From: Branchiostoma lanceolatum
Taxonomy: Eukaryota > Chordata > Leptocardii > Amphioxiformes > Branchiostomatidae
Direction: 5' to 3'
Assembly (NCBI RefSeq): GCF_035083965.1
Contig: NC_089732.1
Span: forward strand, 3,921,383 to 3,985,382
Length of the DNA stretch: 64,000 nt
A program made the position numbers and the translations under genes. A model generated the notes under the pieces. It did no database searches. It saw nothing but the letters and a program-made list of their open reading frames with translations, and was not told the DNA's origin. Shown here piece after piece: positions 49,031-60,989 of this stretch (its first letter is position 1; each line of letters opens with the position of its first letter).

Positions 49031-50159
49031 ACCTCATTAAGTCATAGTTGTGTAAGTGGTGCTTGTTTACTCTTTGCGTTTCCAGTTTTAGGTGGTTAAA
49101 GATTAAACTGACCTACCCTACCCATACAACATTTACACGTGTCTGATAATGTTGACGCTAGGAGTTTACCCAGGGTCAGCTCTTTGTAAAAGCCGGCAGT
49201 GAGTTCGGGCAGTTCCACTAGTTGTGATTCGTGGTCAAACCAAATAGATTTATGAGATGTATAGAATGTTTTGTCTATGTCCGAATCGAGCATGATAAAC
49301 TGGGGGAGTTTACGATCAGTAGCCAACACCACGTACTGCGGCTTATCGTCTAGGCATCCTATCTATACAGTTAGCAGGTTTCACCCCAAGAACGATCTGA
49401 TAATGCAAAATGCTATCAAAGGTGGCCACATTGCGAGCTAAAAAAAACAAGTATATGGTCGCAGAACACAGTATTAATGGGCGACCCCCGTGGACAATAG
49501 TACTTCGGGTATGAAGTAGTGCGTCACATTGCTTGAAAAGGCCATAGTTTTTCTTCTGTGCACGTTAGCGAGGCTGAAACTGCGGTGAATGGTTGAGGTA
49601 TACGTCAGGTTGAGACAGTACGAGTTTGATTACGATGTTTGTTCGGTCGGGTTGGATTCGCGCCTGGATATTGTTACCGCCCGACTACTGTAAGTCGCCT
49701 ACAGTACGGTGACCTCCGCTGGGGGTCATATCAAAGTGGCTTTAAAAAGAGAACGAGACAGCAAATTTAACCTCATTTTGCAGACATTTTGTAGATTGAA
49801 CCTTGAAGTCAAGCATATAAAAATCTGGTACCCTAATTGTGCACCTTTCTATAAATTTTCAAGCGTCGAAGCATCTCACCTTGGGATCCTTAACTATATA
49901 AATCCCTGTAGGAGAAATACTGTGGTCTGCAACCATATGTACGCTATGTTACACACGTACATGGTTGATTCTACACTTTTGACGTGCTCAGTTCCTGAGA
50001 GGTGGAGTCAGCCCATTCTCGATGATTCACATGTCAATTCATTGGTAAAACGTACACTAGTAGTTGTTGTCTTTTGGCTTTTTGGTCTAAATCATGTTAA
50101 CATGTTAAAAAGGGGGACAACAGCAGTAACAGGACTAGGGTAGAAGTACTTTCAAAAAC
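49031..50159. other. Intergenic spacer between copies 1 and 2
   Basis: It shares GATTAAACTGACCTACCC and, further out near 49985, TGAGAGGTGGAGTCA with the upstream regions of copies 2-4. Here about 0.8 kb of extra sequence separates the two blocks. A 144-codon plus-strand frame at 49709-50143 overlaps this conserved flank and is not recognised. Confidence 0.5.
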
Positions 50160-50165
50160 TTTATT
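50160..50165 (-). terminator. Poly(A) signal, tandem copy 2
   Basis: AATAAA on the minus strand within the conserved block AATAAAGTTTTTGAAAG, about 740 bases after the stop. Confidence 0.6.
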
Positions 50166-50905
50166 ACAAACTCAAACACGAAGACTAGTTCTGCACTAAG
50201 CAGCTGCAAACGGCATACTAGTACAGCATTACATAATACTAAGCTGAAACAGACTGCATCATATACTACGTACATAGTACGTTACAAAAGATAATCAGAA
50301 ATGTAAAATCAGCATACACCCTGCCCCTTCCAGATCCTTCTACAGTTTCTAGTGTACATACCTTTAAGCATCTACTTGTCCTCATATAAGTAGGACATTT
50401 TTATACCTACGTGATCCTACGTGTATCTTTTGATGTGCATCTATAACACTTTGCACCCACACATCTATATCTATCTATATCGTGCCCAACAAACATAGAC
50501 TATTTATTTTCCGTTGATACGTACATAGTGTATGGCTTTATCTTAATATTTTGTATATTCATCTCATCAGGGGAAGTTTTTGTAACGTAGTAATAAACAT
50601 CAAATCAAAATATAGATACAAGTATAAAATGAAAACTCGTTAACTACTAATTGATACAAATGCAAAGTAACTTAGGTAACATAGAAATAAGATCATATTA
50701 CAACAAAATCAAACCTTAACAAAAGTATAAGGTAAAGTTTCAAACTAGATATGTTTCAAATTAGAAGTTTGCTGCTTAAAAATTAAATATTAAAAGGCAC
50801 TTTACAATGTGATTTTGCTAGCCTGAACATTTATCTATTTATTTTACCAGTGGATACATTCAGGTCTCAAGCTTAAACGATTTGTCAGCAAGCTAATCAC
50901 AAAAT

Positions 50906-53557
50906 TTAAAGCCGCGAGTCTGCTGTGAACCCATCGTTGAGTTCTGCCTTCTTCACCGACGTTGTCTTGACGGTGTTGACGTACAGTGGCTGCTTCACGT
51001 GACACCAGATAACAAATACGAATCGGACCACTAGCAAAAAGGAGGACACGCCGAGCAACACGCAGGCGAAGATGGCATTCCTCTTCTCCAAGCCGCCGTT
51101 GAACCTGATGAACTTGTCGATGATGCCGGACAGCGCGACCACAACCACCACGTACGGCACCAGGGTGTAGCGGCAGAAACGCTCGAAAACGAGATTCTCC
51201 AGTACGAACCACACAAGGACGATGGCTGTCAGTAAGGCCAGCATTCCCGTGGAGGCATCCTCGTTGTTGTAGCCGCCCTCATAGGTCAGAGTGGTGCCGA
51301 AACTTAGAAGAGTGGCGATGGTGACCCAGGTAGCGTAGATGGCGAGACCATTGTGAACGAAAAAGCGAATGAGCCAGAGGTCAGCGGGGGCGTTCTCGGT
51401 CAGCCAGGGCCCGTTCTGGTCCACCCGACGGTAGGAGATGTACAGCATGTAGTAGAGAGAGAAAGCAGTGAGAGCGAGAAGCATGACAGCCCCTACGCGT
51501 TGCTGTGAATCGTTCATGAACACCCACGAGGTGACGAAGAAGTTGTTGACGTACCAGGTGACGTAAAAGGCGGGAGGAAAGAGCTCGGGAGTGACGTAGA
51601 AGTAGCCGCGAGAGTTTTTGCGACAGATGCAGACAGTGACGTAGATGAGCCAGAGAAAGCCCCATCCGTAGATGACCAGCCAGATGTCGAAGGTCCACGA
51701 AGACGGCCCGATCTCGTTCGGAAAAAAACGGGACCCGTTGCCAATGGTAGTGACAAATAGACCTGTGAAATAAGATTGAAGAAAAGCTATGAAGTAAACT
51801 TGTACTGTAGATCTGTGTTTATCTCCTCATCGTTTAAGCTTCTTTACACAAAGTAAAACATTTACTGCAAAAAAACAATTACTCAAGCAACTGGATAAAA
51901 TTTTGAAACAGACGTTTCAGACGACAGCATCTGCTGTCTTTCGTCAGTTGCTTGAGTCTTAGCGTATCTTATAATTATTACCTCGATGCCTGGCCTTCAT
52001 CAACATATTAATGATTGGTTTGTAAAAAATTGTCCTAACTCACCAGGAATAGCGTTTGAGCTGTTAAGCCAACTGAAAACAAGCCTGATAACGTAGATCA
52101 ACCAGGCAAAGAAGATCATCAAGATGGCCACGGGCTTGTGTCGGGGCGGCTGGGGTTTCTCATCGGCCTCCTCCATAGTCAGCTTAGCGTCAGACGTCTG
52201 CAAGAAGAACCATGTGGTGACTGTTAACGTTAAAGCGTAGGGGAATGGTAATCTCCAAGCAGATCTACACCGGTGCCAAAATCGTATAACCTAGCCAGAG
52301 AAGGTCCCGTCAGGCACCGGTGCTTATTATACGATTTTGGTGCCAAAATCATATAAGCTAGCCAGAGAAGCTCCATCAGGCTTATACGATTTTGGCACCG
52401 TGTAGATCTGCTTGGAGATTAGGGGAATGGTATTTCGAGTGTTAAGCTGGCAAATTGACTTTTAATCCTGTTGTTATCTTATTGACAGTAACGGCGTGAC
52501 ATTGTGTTAATCTTTGATATGTGTTTAAGCGGTAAATAGGCTTGGTCTTATAGGCCCTCCCAAAACTCAACCCAATAGATACATGTAATATTTGATACAT
52601 GAGGCATGCTTTATTGCTCGACGATTGTACATGGTACAATGTATGGCAGTAGATATTAAAATACAATACGACAAGGCTAATCTATACTTTATTTAGATGT
52701 ACAAAATATTATCGCTAACAGTATGTGAGTTACGTATACATCATCGCGTCATGCATGGGTGGTTTGGTCTCGCTTTTGGATGAAGTAGAGACTGATCTAT
52801 GTAGGCAGGTAAGGAAATGGCATTTTGAGTGGCAAGCTTTCAAATTAGCTTCAAATCTTGTCGTTATCTTATTGACAGTAAGGGTGAGTCCATCTTTGTG
52901 TGCTTAGAGGTAAAAGGTCAACCCGAACGCCCCACCCAACTGGTTGCAGCTAGGGGTGAAAACAAGTCTTCACAAGACCCTGGAAAAGTTTAAATCTTAA
53001 CTTATACATCTACCGTGGACCAAGAACTCCAGAGAAATACAATGTGTACAAATACATGCCAATGCATCTCTAGGGTACGATCATTCGTCATGCGAATTTT
53101 GTTGATGACCCGCGGGTTTCAGTCAGAGATCGACAATCGAGCGTCAATACGGATCTACTTCAACCTTTTCCGTCACAGACTTAAACAGATGGATTTTGCA
53201 CGACATTTGCACCAGTGGCCCAGGAATGCCCTCAGAATCTGAACTGTAAAACTGCTTGTAGAATTTTAAAAGTACTGATTATTCTGCTATTTCATTCCCA
53301 AAACATCAACTCTCAACTTTGCCCAACCCGATATATCGGGCCGGGCAACACGAGCAGAGTTGGCCGGTAGGCGGGTCACGGTGCCAAAGTTCCCGTATGG
53401 CTCTGGGCGTTGACCAGCTAGAGTCACGGCGACAACCAGGCAAATAACGATCAGACAGTTTTAGATCTACTGTATGCATCAAAACGTCTTTGCAAAAACA
53501 GATCTTTGTACATCTTTATCTCAATCAACTGATTATTAAGAACTTTTTACTCACCAT
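50906..53557 (-). CDS. TspO/MBR-like polytopic membrane protein, tandem copy 2
   Basis: A 337-aa product. Exons are 53557-53555 (ATG only), 52197-52044 and 51762-50906, with phases identical to copy 1. It opens TSDAKLTMEEADEKPQPP, then the first helix, then GNGSRFFPNEIGPSSWTF. The last exon is intact from acceptor to stop, although its first internal ATG lies well inside. The tail ends after DGFTADSRL. Nearly identical over long blocks to copy 3, including both introns, so these are the youngest pair together with their shared insertions. Trp-rich helices and loop motifs GPWL and GGYNNED are conserved across the family. Confidence 0.88.
51860..51990 (-). mobile_element. Foldback with hammerhead-like core in intron 2, copy 2
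   Basis: It reads TTACTCAAGCAACTGGATAA on one side and the complement of AACTGACGAAAG near CAGTTGCTTGAGT on the other. On the minus strand CTGACGA, a GACAGC/GCTGTC stem and GAAACGTC lie at 51909-51947. The same insertion is present in intron 2 of copy 3. Confidence 0.65.
52250..52420. mobile_element. Long-TIR MITE in intron 1, copy 2 (internally duplicated)
   Basis: The ends AATCTCCAAGCAGATCTACA and their complement extend to inverted repeats of about 42 bases. AGGGGAATGGT (11 bases) flanks both sides (52239-52249, 52421-52431). An 11-base duplication with long inverted repeats suggests a Mutator-like origin. The inner part is duplicated relative to the copy at 56073-56186. Confidence 0.75.
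53327..53400. promoter_or_regulatory. Conserved intron 1 element, copy 2
   Basis: Perfect palindrome CCCGATATATCGGG at 53327-53340, followed by GAGCAGAGTTGG and further conserved sequence up to TTCCCGTATGGCTCTGGGCG. Confidence 0.6.
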
Positions 53558-53619
53558 TCTGAGAGCGCCGTTAAGTTCCTAATCCCCACAAGAGATACTG
53601 TTGGAATGAAGCTTGTTCA

Positions 53620-53690
53620 CTGGTGCACCTTTATATACACGTGCCTGCTTAAACACGTGTGTGTGTGTGTTTGCTAATTGTTATACAACT
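53620..53690 (-). promoter_or_regulatory. Promoter, tandem copy 2
   Basis: TATATAAAGG (53628-53637, minus) lies about 70 bases upstream of the ATG and abuts CACGTG at 53638-53643. A second CACGTG is at 53654-53659, followed by the shared block GTATAACAATTAGCAAACA. It predicts a 5' UTR of about 45 bases. Confidence 0.65.
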
Positions 53691-54047
53691 ACCACCCCCA
53701 TTAAGTCAAAGTTGCAATTGGCGCTTGTGTACTGTTTGCTTTCCCAGTTCTAGGTGGTTGAAAATTAAACTGACCTACCCGGTAAAGAACGTTTGCAAAT
53801 TTACTGATGATTTTGTATGTTTGGTAGAAGTCTACAAGTACATATGTTTGTTTGATGTGCCCTATTCCTGAGGGGTGGAGTCAACCCATTCACAATGATT
53901 CACACGACAGTACACGTGATGAACCCAAGATCATTATATAAAATGTCAAACGTAGGCCTCCATAGAGGTCTAAATGATCCCAGCGTTTTAAGGAAGGGGA
54001 CACAGGAGAGTTACTGACAGGACAAAGGTACAAATACTTTCAAAACC

Positions 54048-54053
54048 TTTATT
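54048..54053 (-). terminator. Poly(A) signal, tandem copy 3
   Basis: AATAAA on the minus strand in the conserved 3' block, about 705 bases after the stop. Confidence 0.6.
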
Positions 54054-54757
54054 GCAAAGTTGTATTCGAACAAACAAACAAACAGCACATAACGTTACAT
54101 ACATGTAATACTAAATAAGTCGAAACAGTCTGTATTATATACTGCGTACATAGTACGTTACAAAGATACACAGAAATAATGATAAAATAATTATATAATA
54201 ATTGTAAAATAATTGCCAGGTCTTTAGACAGTTTCTAGTGTATGCGTATCTACCTGAAAGTCATTTAGTTGTCCTCATATAAGTAGGGCAATGTTATACC
54301 TACATGTGTCTGCCAATGTGCATCTGTAACACTTTGCACCTACAACATCTATATCTACCAATATAGTGCACAACAAACATGGACTATAAATGTTTCATTG
54401 ATACGTGTATTGTCTGTGACTTTGACTTGATGTCCTATCTATTCATTTCATCTGAGGAAATATATCGCCTATGGCCTTTTTCAAGGTGCGGGGGGGTGTA
54501 TACAAAAGTCATTGACATCAGATTAAAATACAGACACAAAAAATAACAAAGAAATTGATACAAAACTAAAAGTAACTCAGATTATATATATATATATAAA
54601 ATCATACTACAAAAAGATCACAGAATTATGTAACCTTAGCAAAGAATATGGTAAAGTTTCAAATCAGATATGCTTCAAATTAGAAGTTTACTGCTAAAGA
54701 ATCAAAAATTAAAAAGCACCTTACAATGTTCTAGATTTTTGGCGGAGATCAAAATAT

Positions 54758-57575
54758 TCAAGCTGCGTTCAATTCTGACATCTTCACTGACTTCGTTTTG
54801 ACGGTGCTGACGTACAGTGGCTGCGTCACGTGACGCCAGATCACCAATGAGAAGCGAACCACCAGCACCAAGGATGTCATGGCCAGCAGCACGCAGGTGA
54901 TGATGGCGTTCCTCTTCTCCAAGTTGCCGTCGCGCCTGATGAACTTGTCGATGATGCCGGACAGCGCGACCACAACCACCACGTACGGAACCAGGGTGTA
55001 GCGGCAGTAACGGTCGAACACGAAATTCTCCAGAACGAACAACACAAGGACGATTGCGGCCAGTAAGGCTAGCATTCCCGTGGAGGCATCCTCGTTCTTG
55101 TAGCCGCCCTCATAGGTGAGAGTTGTGCCGAAAGTTAGAAGAGTAGCGATGGTGACCCAGGTAGCGTAGATGGCGAGGCCGTTGTGAACGAGAGCGCGAA
55201 TGAGCCAGAGATCGGCGGGAGCGTTCTCAGTCAACCAGGGCCCGTTCTGGTCCACCCGACGGTAGGAGATGTACAGCATGTAGTAGAGAGAGAAAGCAGT
55301 GAGAGCGAGAAGCATGACAGCCCCTACGCGTTGCTGTGAATCGTTCATGAACACCCAAGAGGTGACGAAGAAGTTGTTCAAGTACCAGGTGACGTAAAAG
55401 GCGGGAGGAAAGAGCTCGGGAGTGACGTAGAAGTAGCCGCGAGAGTTTTTACGACAGGTGCAGACAGTGACGTAGATGAGCCAGAGAAAGCCCCATCCCC
55501 AGATGACCAGCCAGATGTCGAAGGTCCACGAAGACGGCCCGATCTCGTTCGGAAAAAAACGGGACCCGTTGCTGGTGGTAGAGACGAATAGACCTGTGAA
55601 ATAAGATTAAAGAAAAGCTGTGAAGTAGAAGTGTACTACGCTTCTTTCATTGTTAAAGCTTTTTTTACGCAAAGTAAAACATTTACTGCAAAAACACAAT
55701 TACTCAAGCAACTGGATAAAATTTTGAAACAGACGTTTCAGACGACAGCATCCGCTATCTTTCGTCAATTGCTTGAGTCTTAGCGTATCTTATAATTATT
55801 ACCTAGATGCCTAACCTTCATCAACATATTAATGATTGGTTTGTCAACTAGTTGTCCTAACTCACCAGGAATAGCGTTTGAGCTGTTAAGCCAGCTGAAG
55901 ACAAGCCTGATTACGTAGATCAACCAGGCAAAGAAGATCATCAAGATGGCCACGGGCTTGTGTCGGGGCGGCTGGGGTTTCTCATCGGCCTCCTCCATGG
56001 TCAGGTTAGCGTCAGAAGTCTGCAAGAGGAACCGTGTGGTGGCTGTTACATTGAAGCGTATAGGGGAATGGTAATCTCCAAGCAGATCTACACCGGTGCC
56101 AAAATAGTATAAGCTAGCCAGAGAAGCTCCAGTCCGGCACCTGTGCTTATACGATTTTGGCACCGGTGTAGATCTGCTTGGAGATTAGGGGAATGGTATT
56201 TCGAGTGTTACGCCGGCAAATCTTGTTGTTATCTTATTGACTGTAACGGAGTAGCATTGTGTCCATCTTTGATATGTGTTTAAGGGGTAAATAGGGCTGG
56301 TCTTATAGGTCATCCCAAAACTCAACCCAATAGATACATATAGTTGGAAGATGCATGTTTTACTGCTCACAATCGTACATGGTACAATGTATGGCAGTAG
56401 ATATTAAACAACAATACTACAAGGCTTCCTTCATTTATTCCTTCATTTAGATCTACAAAATATTATCGCTAACAGTATATGAGTTACGTATACATCATCG
56501 CGTCATGCATGGGTGATTTGGTCTCGCTTTTGGATGAAGTAGAGACTGACCTATGTAGGCAGGTAGGGAAATGGCCTTTTTGAGTGGCAAGCTTCCAAAT
56601 TGCATTTGCTTCAAAGCTTGTCGTTATCTTATTGACAGTAAGGGTGAGTCCATCTTTGTGTGCTTAGAGGTAAAATGGCAAACCAAACGCCCCACCCAAC
56701 TGATTGCAGCTAGGGATGAAAACAAGTCTTCACAAGAGCCTGGAAAAGTTTAAATCCTAACTTATACATCTACCGCGGCGCGACGTCAACATCTTTAAAG
56801 GACGAAGAATTCCAGTGAAAAGAGAAAGACAGCACGTACAAAGACGGTCGTTCAGAGAGGCTATGAGAAAATCGACCGTCAACACGGATCTACTTTAACC
56901 TTGTCTGTCCCAAGCTCAAACATTTGGATTTTGTACGGCACATGCATGGCTGTCCCTAGCCTGGTCCCAGTCTCTACGGGTCGGCTTGGGTGTGTTTTAA
57001 CGCGGTCCCAGTCTGCTAAATTGACCCGTTCCCGTCAGTCTGTCTTAGCTGCCATATAGAGTTTCGCAGCCACCATAGTTTCGCAGCCACCGTAGTTTTG
57101 CCGCCACTACCCCTCGGGCGGGCTAATTTGTCTGGGCGGTCGGGCATCACTCCCAGCCCCGCAGAGAAACCGGGGAGCTCCCGACGGTATGGTTTCCAGG
57201 CTAGGCTGTCCCGAGAATGCCATCAGTTTACTATTGTAGACTAAGCGCACGAGGCCTCTTAACAGGACATAAACTGTTAAACTGCTTGTAGATTTGAAAA
57301 ACACAAAAATCGCTTCTGCTCCCTCATTCCCAAAACATCACCTCCCAGCTCTGTCCACCCCGACATATCGGGCCGGGCTATACCGTGGTGAGCAGAGTTG
57401 GGTAGGCGGCTCACGGCGCCAAGGTTCCCGTATGGCTCTGGGCGTTGGCCCGGTAGAGTCCGAGAACATGGTAAATAACGATCAGACAGTTTTAGATCTA
57501 TGAATCAAAGTGTCTTTGCAAAAACACATCTTTGTACATCTATATCTCAATCAACTGATGACTTTTACTCACCAT
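54758..57575 (-). CDS. TspO/MBR-like polytopic membrane protein, tandem copy 3
   Basis: A 330-aa product. Exons are 57575-57573 (ATG only), 56019-55866 and 55593-54758. It is very close to copy 2 in exons and introns, differing for example in KNEDASTG versus NNEDASTG in an extramembrane loop, in RRDGNLEKRN, and in a shorter C-terminus ending MSELNAA. The terminal difference, a lost GFTA extension, is the main structural change. Helix pattern, Trp/Tyr distribution and splice phases are as in the other copies. Confidence 0.88.
55690..55810 (-). mobile_element. Foldback in intron 2, copy 3
   Basis: It is the same insertion as 51860-51990. The core is degraded here (TTGACGA in place of CTGACGA; 55730-55767). 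Confidence 0.65.
56073..56186. mobile_element. Long-TIR MITE in intron 1, copy 3
   Basis: The same ends and the same AGGGGAATGGT flanks (56062-56072, 56187-56197) as 52250-52420. It is the simpler, unduplicated version at the equivalent intron position. Confidence 0.75.
57359..57430. promoter_or_regulatory. Conserved intron 1 element, copy 3
   Basis: CCCGACATATCGGG, one base off the palindrome, followed by GAGCAGAGTTGGGTAGGCGG. Confidence 0.55.
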
Positions 57576-57639
57576 TCTGCGAGCGTCGTTAAATTCTTGA
57601 TTCCTACAAGCGATACTGTTGGAATGAAGCTTGTTCACT

Positions 57640-57700
57640 GGTGCAGCTTTTTATACACGTGCCTACGTAAACAAGTGTGTGTTTGCTAATTGTTATACAA
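57640..57700 (-). promoter_or_regulatory. Promoter, tandem copy 3
   Basis: TATAAAAAG (57647-57655, minus) directly abuts CACGTG (57656-57661). The block GTTTACGTAGG and the AACAATTAGCAAACA segment follow upstream. Confidence 0.6.
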
Positions 57701-58047
57701 GTACCACCCCATTAAGTCATAGTTGTGTAAGTGGCGCTTGTTTGCTGTTTGCTTTCCCAATTCCAGGTGGTTGAAAATTAAACTGACCTACCCGGTAAAG
57801 AACGTTTGCAAATTTACTGATCATTTTGATGTTTGGTAGAATTCTACAGCGTTTGATGTGCCTAATGCCCGAGAGGTGAGTGAACCCATTCACAAAGATT
57901 CACACGACAGTACACGTGATGAGCCCAAGACCATTATATAAAATGTCAAACGTAGGCCTCCATAGAGGTCTAAATCATGCCAGCGTTTTAAGAAAGGGGA
58001 CACAGAAGAGTTACTGACAGGACAAAGGTATAGATACTTTCAAAAAC

Positions 58048-58053
58048 TTTATT
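58048..58053 (-). terminator. Poly(A) signal, tandem copy 4
   Basis: AATAAA on the minus strand in the conserved 3' block, about 710 bases after the stop. Confidence 0.6.
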
Positions 58054-58763
58054 GCAAAGTTATAGTAGAACAAACAAACAGCATATAAAGTTACATAATA
58101 CTAAATAAGCCAAAATAGTGCAAATTGTACCATATACTGCGTACAAAGGTACACAGAAATGATTATGAAATAACAACAAAATCCCTGCGCTGCCATGTCC
58201 TCAGACAGCTTCTAGCGTATCTACCTCATCAAAGTCATTTACTTGTCCCCATATATGTACTAGTGGGACAATGTTATACCTACACGTATCTGCCGATGTG
58301 CATCTATAACACCCAGGAGGTTTTGTATAGAACCTATTTAAAACTTCCTTGATAATACTTTGCACCCACAAATCTATATCTATCTATATCGTACCCAACA
58401 AACATAGACTATAAATGTTTCATCGATACGAATATTCTCTGTGACTTTAACTTTATATTTTATTTATTTATTTATTTCATCCGGGGAAAGGGAGCCTATG
58501 GCCTTTTTCAAGGTACCGGGGGTGCATGTATAAGTCATTAACATCAAATTAGAATACACATACAAAAAATAACAAAGAAATTGATTCAAAACCAAAAGTA
58601 GCTTAGATTGCATCTACATAAAATCATACTACAGAGAAATTACAGTATTATGTAACCTTCACAAAGTATGAGGTAAATTTTCAAAGTTTCAAATTAGAAG
58701 TTTACTGCTAAAGAATTAAACGTTTAATTACAATGTTCTAGATTTTTGGTGGAGATCAAATAT

Positions 58764-60904
58764 TCAAAGTTGTGCTGTGAACCCGTCGTTCACTTCTGAC
58801 ATCTTCACTGACGTCGTTTTGACGGTGCTGACGTAGAGTGGCTGCTTCACGTGACGCCAAATCACCAATGAGAAGCGAAACACTAAAGCCAATGATGTCA
58901 TGACCAGCAACACGCAGGTGATGATGGCGTTCCTCTTCTCCAAGTTGCCGTTGAACCTGATGTACCTGTGAACTACACCGGACAGCGCGACCACAACCAC
59001 CACGTACGGAACCAGGGTGTAGCGGCAGTAACGGTCGAACACGAAATTCTCCAGAACGAACCACACAAGGACCATTGCCCCCAGTAAGGCCAGCATTCCC
59101 GTGTAAGCATCCTCATTGCTGTAGCCGCCCTCATAGGTCAGAGCGATGCCGAATCCTAGAAGGGTAGCGATGGTGACCCAGGTAGCGTAGATGGCGAGGC
59201 CATTGTGAACGAAAAAGCGAATGAGCCAGAGGTCAGCGGGGGCGTTCTTGATCAGCCAGGGCCCGTTCTGGTCCACCCGACGGTAGGAGATGTACAGCAT
59301 GCAGTAGAGGGAGAGACTCAAGAGGACAAGAAGCATGGCAGCCCCTACACGCTGTAGTGAATCGTTCATGAACAGCCAGGAAATGTTGAAGAAGTTGTTG
59401 AAGTACCAGGCAACGTAAAAGGCGGGAGGAAAGAGCTCGGGAGTGACGTAGAAGTAGCCGCGGGAGGTTTTACGAAAGATGCCGACGGTGACGTAGATGA
59501 GCCAGAGAAAGCCCCATGCGTAGATGACGAACCAGATGTCGAGGACCCACGAAGACGGCACGATCTCGAACGGAAACCGACGGGAAGTGTTGCCGACGCT
59601 AGAGACGAACAGCCCTGTGAAATGAAAAAAAAATGTATGAAGTATGAGTCTACTACCCTTCTTAGCTAAACCCGTGTTTCATGAAATATATAGTAACTCC
59701 TCATCTCATATATAAACATCTTTACACAAAGTAAAACATTTGCTGCTGTAGATGTGGATGAAGTTGAGGTAAAGACTTCTTTTGCAGTAGAACTGGACTT
59801 TCGAGAACTCTCCGAACCTATCTATGCTATCATGCTGTAACGTTTCTTTGCTTGAATAGCCACAGCCACCAGAAGTTTCAACAAGCTGTTGCGAATTATT
59901 TACTTCAGGTTGACCGGGATGTGCGTCAATTACAGCAACCCAGATGTGTTCATGATAAATCTCTCCTTTTGAAACAAAACGCATCCCCCAACATTCCCCC
60001 ATGCCAAATATGATATACATATCTAATAGATGGAAAACTCAGCAATCATAAGGTAGTACATGCTAACAAAGATAAGCGGGACAAGTAGATGATTAGTTTA
60101 ACAACAAATTGACTTAACTCACCAGAAATAGCGCCGGAGCCGTTACCCCAGTTGAAAACTATCATGGGGACGTAGGTTAACCAGGCGAACACGATCAGCA
60201 AGATGGCCACGGGCCTGTGCCGGGGCGGCTGGGGTTTCTCATCGTTCTCCTCCATGGTCAGGTTAGCGTCAGAAGTCTTCAAGACAGAAGTTTATTGGTC
60301 GACTCAATCGTACATGGCACACCGAATGGCAACAGATATAAACAACAAAACTACAGGGCTGATCTATTCTACATTTAGAATGTGTCTTAAGGCACGGTCA
60401 TTCGTCGTCGGAATTTTCTGTGATAGGATTTTTAGCGAGGCTATCGGAGAACCGAACATCAACATGGATATACGGCAGCGTTGTTCGTCACAAGCTTAAA
60501 CAACTGGATTTTAGCACGTTACATACACAACTGTCCTGAGAATGCCATCAGTTTGCTGTTGTAGACATGCACATTGACTGTTAATGTGATCAAACTCTTA
60601 AACTGCTTGTAGATTGCAGAAACACATTTAATTCTGCTAACACATTCCCAAAACATCACCTCCCAACTTTTTGTCCACCCCGATATATCGGGCCGGGAAA
60701 CACCGTGGCGAGCAGAGTTGGGTAGGCGGCACACAGGGTCAGGGCGCCCGTATGGCCCTGGGCGTGGACCCGCTAGAGTCCGATAACATGGTAAATAACG
60801 ATCAGACTGTTCTAGATCTATGCATCAAACTGTCTTTGCAATAACACATTTTTGTTCATCTATATCTCAATCAACTGAAGATAAAGTGCTTTTTTACTCA
60901 CCAT
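58764..60904 (-). CDS. TspO/MBR-like polytopic membrane protein, tandem copy 4
   Basis: A 335-aa product. Exons are 60904-60902 (ATG only), 60276-60123 and 59614-58764. It opens TSDANLTMEENDEKPQPP. The second exon gives a distinct helix end (PMIVFNWGNGSGAIS). The loop reads NTSRRFPFEIVPSSW in place of NGSRFFPNEI. It is closest to copy 5 in exon 3 and intron 2. Its intron 1 is the shortest (625 bases) and lacks the long-TIR MITE found in copies 2 and 3. Confidence 0.88.
59706..60020 (-). pseudogene. Intron-embedded ORF fossil
   Basis: A 104-codon open frame in intron 2 of copy 4, with protein-like composition (FVSKGEIYHEHIWVAVIDA, then HDSIDRFGEF). The same DNA in copy 5 (63079-63400) is frame-broken. 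The family is unrecognised. It may be a remnant of an inserted element or an older exon, or chance. Confidence 0.3.
60679..60750. promoter_or_regulatory. Conserved intron 1 element, copy 4
   Basis: Perfect palindrome CCCGATATATCGGG at 60679-60692, followed by GAGCAGAGTTGGGTAGGCGG. Confidence 0.6.
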
Positions 60905-60989
60905 TCCGAGAGCGTATTTTAGCTTCTTGGTTCAGACAAACGACACGTGCTGGTACATGTATCAGGACTTGAGTGAGTCGTCTTCTGCG

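Noticed and set aside
49709-50143. 144-codon plus-strand frame between tandem copies 1 and 2
   Set aside because: It runs through the duplicated 5' flanking block of the array, is not open in the equivalent flanks of other copies, and shows no domain.
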